A DNA stretch of 37,388 nt, taken from assembly GCA_021772095.1 (NCBI GenBank), contig JADYXR010000048.1, positions 1 through 37,388 of the forward strand. The letters run 5' to 3'. The notes below the pieces were generated by a model. It saw only the letters and a list, made by a program, of their open reading frames with translations. It was not told where the DNA came from and did no database searches. This document shows positions 1-6,979 of the stretch, piece by piece. The first letter of the stretch is position 1. Every line of letters starts with the position of its first letter. A program made the translations under genes and the position numbers. This DNA is from Candidatus Obscuribacter sp. Lineage in GTDB: Bacteria > Cyanobacteriota > Vampirovibrionia > Obscuribacterales > Obscuribacteraceae.

Positions 1-333
1 CCTTCAGGAGGAAACTATTCAAAACACACGTCGACTCTTGAAAAAAGAGTAGAATCAATTCCAATTTCGGTGCAATTTTCAGTACGAACTAACTAGTTAA
101 TGGTCGTGGTGCCCCGCCGTCCAAAGTCTCGTACATTGCGTTTCATTGATTCGCCTGCCGTGTTTTTCGGATTCGTGCAGCAACTGCGCGCCTGATTCGA
201 TCTGTCGTGCCGGAGTGTTTTTCCGCTCCACATGCGATGTTTCATTAAATTCGCACGCCATGTCTTCCGTAGTGGTGGCGTGCCTTTTAGTTTCGAGTTT
301 TTTTCGAGCCCAGCTCGAGGAAGCATTATTCAA
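1..333. other. Non-coding left edge upstream of the EamA transporter
   Basis: No convincing gene. The only structure I see is a weak 6-bp hairpin (34-39 with 45-50). Short frames here overlap one another on both strands and lack family resemblance. The last 20 bases hold the ribosome binding site of the transporter gene at 334. Confidence 0.5.
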
Positions 334-1227
334 ATGAACAGCGACCTCGCGATCTTTCTAGTATTGATGATTCCGGCGACTGCATTTCTTGGCGCGTATG
401 ACGTGCTGGGGAAACGGCTAATGCTCAAATCTGAGCTGCCCGTGCCGCTTGTCGTCGGCGTGAGTTTTATGCTTTCCGGATTGATGTTGTCGCCGTTCCT
501 CTTATGGACGGGGATTCCAGCAATCGGCAGCGGCTTCGTGTCGGCTGTCTGCGCCATCGTTCTAATCAATGCGGCGTCGAACTTCGCCTGGTATCAGGCG
601 TTGAAACGCGAAGAAGCTTCGTTGCTCGCGCCCACCCGTTTGCTGACACCACCTCTGGTGCTGGTGACGGCTTACTTCTTCCTCGGAGAAGTTCCTGCTG
701 TCGCGGGTGCAATCGGCGTCTTGACCACAATCCTCGGTCTCTACCTTCTGATTGCAAGTGAGGCCAAAACCGCGGGCATCGACTTTCTTAAAGTCCTGAA
801 GCGCCCTGGTGTTTTGATTGCGTTCCTCTGCGCCATCTCAGGAGCGATTACGTTCAGCCTCGATAAGAAGGCTGTCACCGCTTCGTCCGCCATGTTTTTC
901 ACCGTGGTCTTCTTCGTCGGCGTGGGCGGGTGCAATCTGATCGCCGCCCTTTTCAGTGGCGCGGCAACCGTCGAAAACCTGTATGCCCTGCGGCGCAACA
1001 GCGGTCGTATCGCAGTGTTTTCTTTCGTGCACGCCGCCGGCGCGTTGCTCAGTTTTGCTGCGTTGTCGTTTACGCTGGCTGCATATGCTGCCAGTACTAA
1101 ACGGCTCTGGTCGCTGTTCTCGGTCTTATTCGCCGGCCAGATTTTGAAGGAGAAAAACATTCGCGCGAAGCTCGTGGCGGTTTTGGTCATGCTGATTGGA
1201 ATCGCGATTCCTTTGATCTGGGGCTGA
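334..1227 (+). CDS. EamA/DMT-superfamily membrane transporter
   Basis: An inner-membrane protein of 297 residues that is almost entirely hydrophobic, with about ten predicted transmembrane helices arranged as two EamA-like halves. The second half opens near residue 155 after a short charged stretch (SEAKTAGIDFLKVLKRPG). Its length is typical of drug/metabolite exporters; the substrate cannot be read from the sequence. An in-frame ATG at 232 would add 34 residues without membrane character. The ATG at 334 is preferred because a GAGG element lies about 13 bases upstream and the protein then begins directly with the first helix (MNSDLAIFLVLMI). It stands alone and is followed by a hairpin terminator at 1340. 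Confidence 0.8.
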   Translation: MNSDLAIFLVLMIPATAFLGAYDVLGKRLMLKSELPVPLVVGVSFMLSGLMLSPFLLWTGIPAIGSGFVSAVCAIVLINAASNFAWYQALKREEASLLAPTRLLTPPLVLVTAYFFLGEVPAVAGAIGVLTTILGLYLLIASEAKTAGIDFLKVLKRPGVLIAFLCAISGAITFSLDKKAVTASSAMFFTVVFFVGVGGCNLIAALFSGAATVENLYALRRNSGRIAVFSFVHAAGALLSFAALSFTLAAYAASTKRLWSLFSVLFAGQILKEKNIRAKLVAVLVMLIGIAIPLIWG

Positions 1228-1796
1228 TTCACAGGCTCTGGTACTGCTGCGCATCTCAACTATAGAAACGGCTTTCGTCGCTGAGGAAGCCGAATTGTGA
1301 CCAAAAACCGCGCGAGGCCGCTTCGATAGCGGATTGTGTGCCGAATGTGAATGTGCGCACAGCTTATTCACATTCGGCTTTCGATTTGTCAGATACTAGC
1401 TCATGTCGTACAATGCTCGGGCGCCGCGGCGGATGCCCAGAACTGCATCGCTTACCAATTTGCTGCGCCGTCATTGCTGTCAACGATCACGTCGGTGCCA
1501 ACGTGGGGTTGACGCTAGATCGGTCGGTGATTGTTGCGAACAATTATTCTTCTCGACAGTGGAATCAATGACACCGCCATTGGTGCGCTCGCCGCCGCCC
1601 ATCGACAGCCGATCTAGCCCTATTGGAATTCTGTCGGTTTCCTCTCTCCTCAAAATTTTAATGTCGTCAACCACTTTTGCCACCGTTAAAATTTCATTCT
1701 TCGCCGAGAACAAACGCCATAATTTGAGATGGAATTTTATACTACGAATAATCCATAGGGGCTGCGTGACAAGCCTTACTCTTCAGGCTGAGCTGC
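1228..1796. other. Intergenic region between converging genes
   Basis: No gene recognised. It contains the terminator at 1340-1385 and a 10-bp inverted repeat (1514-1523 GCTAGATCGG with 1609-1618) separated by 85 bases. The two flanking genes converge here. Several short overlapping frames exist but none looks like a protein. Confidence 0.5.
1340..1385 (+). terminator. Hairpin terminator of the EamA gene
   Basis: A perfect 13-bp inverted repeat (1340-1352 with 1366-1378; arm GCCGAATGTGAAT) with a 13-base loop, followed by a short T-rich run (TTTCGATTT). It lies 113 bases after the transporter stop, in the right orientation for plus-strand termination. Confidence 0.6.
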
Positions 1797-2624
1797 TCAG
1801 GGTGCGTCTGCCCTTACTACGGTCATTCTTCGTTTAGTTGATTTGCGGGAATTTCTCTTTGCTCTCAGCGCTGCCATCTCGTTGTGCAACATCTGGGCAA
1901 TCGAAGGCAAAAGATAATTGGGTATCATGCATAGTTCCAAATTTAAATGCTCGATCAGGCTGGCGGCAGTATTCAAAAAACAGTCACTACCTTGTTCGAT
2001 ATTACAAATTGTTCTTCTCGAAACACCGCTCAACGACTCAAGTTGACGATGAGTCATCTCCGCTTCGATTCGATTTCGTTTGAGCCATTCGCCAAACTGT
2101 TTTGCATCTGGCTCCGGGTTTGGATAGCCTGGCGAAAATAAACTAATTACTTTGATACACGCTTGGCAGTTCAATAATTCATGGCTAACTATTATCTGTT
2201 TTGCCTCAAATGGATCTTCCCAGCGGCGCATATGCTCTAGTCCATTCAAGTGGCTTAGTTTATTCAGGCTGCCTTCCCACATAACTCGGTGATCGTGGAT
2301 TGCGAATTTCGAATGTATTTTGCTCTTCAAATTGACATGACAATTCCATTTTTTCATTTCCTCAATGTTAGCTAGCAATTCGTGCTTTTCATACTGATTT
2401 TTCGTCGAGAGTTTTTCAGATGGAGTGTCCCAATATTTGGGTCGTTGAATGAAAATGCAAACAGTGACATTCCGCGCGGCGAGGGATTTGAAGTCATTTG
2501 CTACGAGCTTGAGTCGCTGTGGTGAAACGAATGGACTCTGGATAATTAAATGTCCTTTTGTCTTTTCGAGGTCGCTGCGAAAGGCGCTCCAGAAGGTTGA
2601 TTCGGTGTAAGTTTTTGTAGTCAT
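1797..2624 (-). CDS. PLD-like nuclease/hydrolase domain fused to XRE helix-turn-helix
   Basis: A 275-residue protein. Residues 1-135 look like a single phospholipase-D-family half: a strand-rich segment (GHLIIQSPFVS, VTVCIFIQRP) leads to an HKD motif, H104-x-K106-x4-D111, followed by the usual small residues (G118, S119, N121). Residues about 176-231 form an XRE/Cro-type helix-turn-helix (QFGEWLKRNRIEAEMTHRQL, then SGVSRRTICNIEQGSD). The C-terminus is basic. Single-HKD proteins usually act as dimers. The fusion suggests a DNA-associated nuclease or a regulator using a PLD fold; which one is not visible. The start at 2624 is chosen over an upstream in-frame ATG at 2708 because GGAG lies eight bases before it. 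The gene is AT-richer than the GC-rich operons nearby and stands alone. Confidence 0.7.
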   Translation of the reverse strand: MTTKTYTESTFWSAFRSDLEKTKGHLIIQSPFVSPQRLKLVANDFKSLAARNVTVCIFIQRPKYWDTPSEKLSTKNQYEKHELLANIEEMKKWNCHVNLKSKIHSKFAIHDHRVMWEGSLNKLSHLNGLEHMRRWEDPFEAKQIIVSHELLNCQACIKVISLFSPGYPNPEPDAKQFGEWLKRNRIEAEMTHRQLESLSGVSRRTICNIEQGSDCFLNTAASLIEHLNLELCMIPNYLLPSIAQMLHNEMAALRAKRNSRKSTKRRMTVVRADAP

Positions 2625-2840
2625 GCACGTTGCTCCGTTCTCGTCTTCTTCAGTTATAAAACGGAAATTTTTTTGCGAAAATTTAGAAAATTTATTCAGT
2701 TTCTGCAAGGGCCTTGCAGGATTGATTCTTTGCGAGCAAGTCCGTCCGTGGGCATACCGCCGGGGCTGCGAGCGAATGGAATTTTAGTCAGAACCCAGAT
2801 GGTGATTGGTGCTCTGGGTGAGTCGATTTCTCATTTGCTG

Positions 2841-3120
2841 GAGCGGCTCGATCGATCATCGGCAGAAGACGGAAACTGCTTGAGCGGCTCGATTATTTGA
2901 TGGCGTTTTGTGGACTGGGTCGAATCGAATGCTCGGCGATGTGTCGACGAAGAACTGCTGGGGCGACTGAGCATTGGTTTGTAGACCAGAACTGTTTGAC
3001 GCGGCTCAATTGATTTGTTTTTTGTCGACGAGCGCTGCTTGGGCGACGGAGCATCGGTTTGTAGACGCGGCTCAATTGATTTGCCTTTTGTCGATGAGGG
3101 CTGCTGGGGCGGCTCGATTG
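2841..3120. repeat. Degenerate tandem/interspersed repeat block
   Basis: Words recur in order: GCGGCTCGAT or GCGGCTCAATTGATTTG (near 2843, 2884, 3000, 3066, 3109), TGTCGACGA/TGTCGATGA (2941, 3022, 3088), a GCTGCT-GGGCG word and CAT-GGTTTGTAGAC (near 2971 and 3051). The clearest pair spans about 2941-3021 and 3022-3087 with substitutions and small indels. It may be decayed tandem duplication; no function is evident. Confidence 0.6.
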
Positions 3121-3294
3121 TCGGCCGCGTCGCCGGCTTCATTATTCGGCTAAAAATTCTGAATTCTCGCGAAAATCGCTCAAAAAATATCGAAATTTGA
3201 AGGGTGCTTTGACAAGGTGAAGTGCGCTTCCCCAAAAAAAGGCGGATTTGGCGCACTGTGACACACCTTGACATTAAGAATGGGAAGTCCAATT

Positions 3295-3314
3295 CCCAAA
3301 ATCGCGATTTTGGG
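3295..3314. repeat. Perfect 20-bp palindrome
   Basis: CCCAAAATCGCGATTTTGGG reads identically on both strands with no central gap. It lies 70-90 bases beyond the terminator of the haem dioxygenase operon. It could be a protein-binding site or a recombination/replication-related site; nothing nearby decides this. Confidence 0.6.
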
Positions 3315-3382
3315 GAGAATGACATAGTGTAGTAGGCACTGAGCGCAAGCGAAAGAATCAGGAGACCCCGATTCTTCCGCCC

Positions 3383-3419
3383 CCGAAAACGAGCCGCACC
3401 GAATGTGGTGCGGCTCGTT
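3383..3419 (-). terminator. Intrinsic terminator downstream of the haem dioxygenase operon
   Basis: A perfect 13-bp stem (3388-3400 with 3407-3419; arm AACGAGCCGCACC) and 6-base loop. On the minus strand it is followed by TTTTC. On the plus strand the following bases are not T-rich, so it works for minus-strand transcripts. Confidence 0.7.
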
Positions 3420-3426
3420 GGTTGGG

Positions 3427-3503
3427 CTCTCGCGTCGACGACGGGCGCGTGGACGCTATGGCCTTGCGGCAAGCGCGTCTTCAGCGTCGTCGTCGAGCGA
3501 GAG
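3427..3503 (-). ncRNA. Candidate structured RNA / structured 3' UTR before the terminator
   Basis: On the minus strand, 3503-3487 (CTCTCGC then TCGACGACG) pairs with 3443-3427 (CGTCGTCGA, one bulged C, GCGAGAG). This gives a 16-bp stem with one bulge, enclosing about 43 bases that contain further short inverted words (CTTGC/GCAAG, ACGCT/AGCGT). It is immediately followed by an intrinsic terminator at 3386-3419. It lies about 115 bases after the stop of the haem dioxygenase gene, so it is either a stable 3' UTR of that operon or a separate small RNA. I see no clear promoter of its own. Confidence 0.4.
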
Positions 3504-3619
3504 TTATTCGTCGCTGGGCAGTGATCTAGTCTGACAGAATCGCAATCTCATTCAGCGAGTCAAGTCTCACAGCACTTTGGAGGAGTGACAAGGTTCTTTT
3601 CCGACTGACGATTTTCGGC

Positions 3620-6600
3620 TCAGTCCCTCCGAGGAGTCGGGCTGGGGTCGCGGTCACCTTCGGTGTGTTCGCGGTAGAGGTCGGCTTGTGCAGCGCCGTT
3701 GTAGAAGCGCAGCAGCATGTCGCGGCTGATGGCGGGCACCAGCTTCTTGTCCTCTTCGACGACGCGGTCAGCAAAAAGCATCAGCAGTTGCGTGGCGCGC
3801 CGTCCGGCGGCCATCCGACCCGTCAGACGCGAGAACCACGTGCCACGACCCTCGTCCGCGTCGCGACGGGCATTGCCCTCGCGCATACGAGCGAAGTCGT
3901 AAGCCGTCAGGTGGTCACGCCCCGGTGCGTAGAGCCGGAACATCAGGTCGAACTCTTCCATGTCGATGTCGCCGGGCGTGATCCCCTTGGTGTTGTCGAG
4001 CGGCGCGTAGATCCGCGTCGACGAGTAACCCTTGGCGTGGATCAAGTGCGGCAGGTAGATACCGAAACCCACCTCCTTCTTCAGAGACCTGGTCAGACCC
4101 TTGCGAGTCTTGCGACCGAAGGTGATCATCGACACAATCGTGGAACCGAGCGCTTTCCAGGCAGGCAAGCCGCTGTCGCGCAGACCGTGGTAGCAGGTCT
4201 TGAACGAAGCGATCGGGCTTTTGTTGTCACCCCGGAGGAACCAGTAGCGACGCTCGATGTCCGTGTCACCGGTCAGGGTTGCCGGATCGGTTTCCGGGGT
4301 GCCTTCGCGCATGCGGTTGCGCAAAGCGATCTTGAGCACTTGCGCGTTGGCGGCGAACTGATTGGACCACTTCCGCGTGCGCAGACCGGCGATGCCGACC
4401 AGCACGAGAAGCGCCGCGACGATGGGATGCGTGGAGCAGAACATTGCCGCCATCACGAACGAGACGCCGGTGACAGCAAGCGCGTGAGCGCAGCCGAAGT
4501 GGGCGGCCGAATCCATCGACTGTTCGGCGCGCTCGAGCGTTCCGAACATGAAGAAGCGCTTGTCGGTGTAGCACTTCTTCCAGCACAGCTGCAGGAAGCG
4601 CATGGCGAGCATACGCTTGACGGTGAGCAGCGTAGGGATGATCGTGATTGACACCAGAAGCAGTACCGCCGTCGTCATGCTGACCGCCCCGCCGCAAACC
4701 GCTGCAACTGCAGTGACTGCGCCGAGTGCCAGAGTCTTCAGATCCGACTTGAAGACGTTTGCCGTGTTGGTGTGCGTCGTCTCGAGGACGCGAGCCGGAA
4801 ACGTTTCCGCGTCCTTCCAGGGAGCGAAGAACCGCGTCACGCCTTCCATCAGAGGGCGCAGCTTCGGCAGGTGACGGTACATCGCACCGCCCATGCCACC
4901 ACCGTGTTCGACCCAGTTCATGCCCTCCATGTAATAGTCGTAATTGAACAGCTGGGTCAGGTGCCGGTTGCTCTTGACGCGGCGAGGCGCGTTGAGCACG
5001 AACTGGTAGAACTGCGTGTAGCCCAAGGCAAAACCGGCCGGCTTCGGTTCGGCGAGGATGCCGATGCCCGCGTCGACTGTGTCGATGTCGCCGTTGTACT
5101 TGATCTCGATTTCACGAGCCAACTCAGCGTCGCCGCCAGTCAACTCCATGAAGCTCGTCACCGGAGGTTCGCCCACAGAAAGGCGGAACTCGTTGTAGGT
5201 GCCTGTGCCGTCGGTGCGTTCACGGAAGATGTCGCGCTCGCAGATGTCCGTGAGCGTGCCGTCCTGCTGGTTTTCGAACTGTGTCATCTGACGCGGAACG
5301 TTGTGCAGCTTGAGGTGTCCAGCCGACTGGCGCACGAACGACCAGGCCAGCACGTCCTTGCCGAAGTTCGCCACGTGTCCACGCGTGTTGTGGTGCACGA
5401 AGTCGATCAGCGAGATGCGGTCGAGCAGGCGATCGGTGCCCGGCTCGCAGATGTCGGTCTCGCCCAGAATCATCTCGTGGAGGCGATAGACCAGGCGGAA
5501 GTGCTTCGGCACCTGGAAGGGACCGTCGTGGTGCTCCCAGGATGAGCCCGGCATACCCGACAGCACGTCGCTGTTGCGCAGCGGCGTGAGCAGGCGATTG
5601 ACCCACGGGTAGCGGTGGCTCAGACGCATCAGGTACATCTTGCCGCGCTGACCCAGGAATCCGTACCAATCGGCGTGCATGCCGATCTGCAGGGTGGGGT
5701 GCTGGAGCAGATCCTCGGTCCACTGGATGGTGTGGATACGAGCCATCTGCGCGATGTTGACCCGGCGCGCCATCTGGAAGAGGCGCTCATCGCTCCATTC
5801 CGGATGGAAGGAAGCGTAATAGTCGGCGATCGCGTTGTGCTCGCTGACGAACAACCAGTGCAGAAAGCTCAACAGCGGGTTGTAGTTGTTGGAGAAACCG
5901 GTGAGATCGATGCCCGGCTTCTTGGGGTCTTCCGGCAGACTGCCGTCGTTTTCGACGAGCATCTTGCCGCCTTTGAAGGCGCGCAACGGGTTGAGCTCTT
6001 CCTCGCTCGTGCCGTAGATTTCGCCCTGGATCCAGGCCTGAACGCGCTCGTTGATCACGGTCGGACGACCGTTATCGGTAATGCGCGTGGTATCGGCCGA
6101 GGTGCGGTCGATCTTGGCGACGCCGCCTGGCCAGTTGTCGTGCGGCTCGCGCTTCATCATGTGCGGGCAGACACCGATGGCATCACGCTTGGTGTTGCCG
6201 CCGAAGCCGTGGAACTGGAATTGAATCCAGCCGCCTGCCAGGTTGTTGAGGATGCCGGCGTACTGCGTGATTTCCTTGCCGCTTTCGGGGTCGAGCCGCC
6301 GCCAGCGCAGTTTGCCTGCTTCTCGTGCCGAGGGCTCCATGTTCTCGACGTCCGGGCGCACCCGCTTGGGCGGAATGTTGGAGCCGAAACGGGTATCCTT
6401 GGCGCCCATCTGCGGGTTCTCGTCGTCGGAGACGCCGATGCCCGAAGGGTCGATCGAGTCCTTCCACTCCTGCTTGGGCGGGCCGAAGTCCTTGCTGTCG
6501 TTGGTTGCGTAATCGTACGGGTCGGTCAGGGCGTTGGAGCGGTTGAAGCGGATCTTGGCGAGCAAGTAGAGCAGTCCGAGCGACGATGGCCACTTGTCCC

Positions 6601-6901
6601 AGCTCACCTTGTTGTACGGGTCGCGTGACAGCCCGCGGTTGATGGCCTGAAGCACGTAATAGAACGCGTTCCAGTACACATACTTGATCGGGCCGATGCC
6701 CTCACGCTTCGACTGGGGGCGCCAGATGTCCGACAACGCGTTTTTGGCGCGAGTGTAGGGGCAACGTTTTTCGCCGGCGCCGGTCGCGGAACTGATACTG
6801 CCTGTGGTGCCACCGTCGCCTTGAGCGCCGGCACTTGCACCATGATTAACTGGACATCCGCTTCGCTTCGAAGCGGCGTCATCTTTCGGTGAATCGTTCA
6901 T
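3620..6901 (-). CDS. Fatty-acid-dioxygenase-type haem protein fused to a caleosin-like domain
   Basis: A 1093-residue protein. Residues about 190-700 are an animal-haem-peroxidase/alpha-dioxygenase domain. The distal His is H231 (GGWIQFQFHGFGG), the conserved helix reads FLHWLFVSEHNAIADYY (346-362), and the proximal His is H475 in VYRLHEMILGE. Tyr472 lies three residues before it, the Y-x-x-H arrangement of cyclooxygenases, alpha-dioxygenases and linoleate diol synthases rather than of myeloperoxidases. Residues 720-840 contain two hydrophobic segments. Residues about 880-1080 align with caleosins: GDNKSPI at the EF-hand, YHGLRDSG, FGIYLPHLIHAK, MFRLYA...MREGN, and ISRDMLLRFYNG. Of the expected caleosin EF-hand ligands only one Asp remains, and the first haem His is replaced by Arg885. 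The likely role is fatty-acid hydroperoxide formation and further processing at a membrane; the reaction is inferred. It follows the catalase-related gene by 78 bases; GAAGGA precedes the start. Confidence 0.85.
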   Translation of the reverse strand: MNDSPKDDAASKRSGCPVNHGASAGAQGDGGTTGSISSATGAGEKRCPYTRAKNALSDIWRPQSKREGIGPIKYVYWNAFYYVLQAINRGLSRDPYNKVSWDKWPSSLGLLYLLAKIRFNRSNALTDPYDYATNDSKDFGPPKQEWKDSIDPSGIGVSDDENPQMGAKDTRFGSNIPPKRVRPDVENMEPSAREAGKLRWRRLDPESGKEITQYAGILNNLAGGWIQFQFHGFGGNTKRDAIGVCPHMMKREPHDNWPGGVAKIDRTSADTTRITDNGRPTVINERVQAWIQGEIYGTSEEELNPLRAFKGGKMLVENDGSLPEDPKKPGIDLTGFSNNYNPLLSFLHWLFVSEHNAIADYYASFHPEWSDERLFQMARRVNIAQMARIHTIQWTEDLLQHPTLQIGMHADWYGFLGQRGKMYLMRLSHRYPWVNRLLTPLRNSDVLSGMPGSSWEHHDGPFQVPKHFRLVYRLHEMILGETDICEPGTDRLLDRISLIDFVHHNTRGHVANFGKDVLAWSFVRQSAGHLKLHNVPRQMTQFENQQDGTLTDICERDIFRERTDGTGTYNEFRLSVGEPPVTSFMELTGGDAELAREIEIKYNGDIDTVDAGIGILAEPKPAGFALGYTQFYQFVLNAPRRVKSNRHLTQLFNYDYYMEGMNWVEHGGGMGGAMYRHLPKLRPLMEGVTRFFAPWKDAETFPARVLETTHTNTANVFKSDLKTLALGAVTAVAAVCGGAVSMTTAVLLLVSITIIPTLLTVKRMLAMRFLQLCWKKCYTDKRFFMFGTLERAEQSMDSAAHFGCAHALAVTGVSFVMAAMFCSTHPIVAALLVLVGIAGLRTRKWSNQFAANAQVLKIALRNRMREGTPETDPATLTGDTDIERRYWFLRGDNKSPIASFKTCYHGLRDSGLPAWKALGSTIVSMITFGRKTRKGLTRSLKKEVGFGIYLPHLIHAKGYSSTRIYAPLDNTKGITPGDIDMEEFDLMFRLYAPGRDHLTAYDFARMREGNARRDADEGRGTWFSRLTGRMAAGRRATQLLMLFADRVVEEDKKLVPAISRDMLLRFYNGAAQADLYREHTEGDRDPSPTPRRD

Positions 6902-6979
6902 AAGACTTGGTCCTTCTCGATTATGAGAATTGCTCAGTGATGTTTACGCGGAGAGTGCGGTCTTCGCGGGGATGCGAAG

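Larger units (their letters stand above)
2625..3619. other. Long intergenic region with repeats and structured elements
   Basis: Nearly 1 kb without a believable gene, between the promoter side of the PLD-HTH gene and the end of the haem dioxygenase operon. It holds the degenerate repeat block at 2841-3120, the palindrome at 3295-3314 and the structured element plus terminator at 3386-3503, each listed separately. A minus-strand frame at 2831-3472 covers most of it but is low complexity (Ser/Pro/Arg) and only reflects the repeats. Confidence 0.6.

Noticed and set aside
2831..3472. Minus-strand open frame of 213 codons
   Set aside because: It is Ser/Pro/Arg low complexity, spans the DNA repeat block, the palindrome and the terminator hairpin, has no ribosome binding site, and resembles no family.
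3665..6628. Long plus-strand frames opposite the haem dioxygenase gene (3665-4651, 4772-5545, 5615-6628)
   Set aside because: They are antisense shadows of a GC-rich gene; the translations are His/Arg/Val-rich without domains, while the minus frame has clear haem motifs.
3620..6901. Calling the haem protein a myeloperoxidase-type peroxidase
   Set aside because: The proximal motif is Y-x-x-H and the distal segment resembles alpha-dioxygenases, so a dioxygenase reading fits better, although peroxidase activity cannot be excluded.
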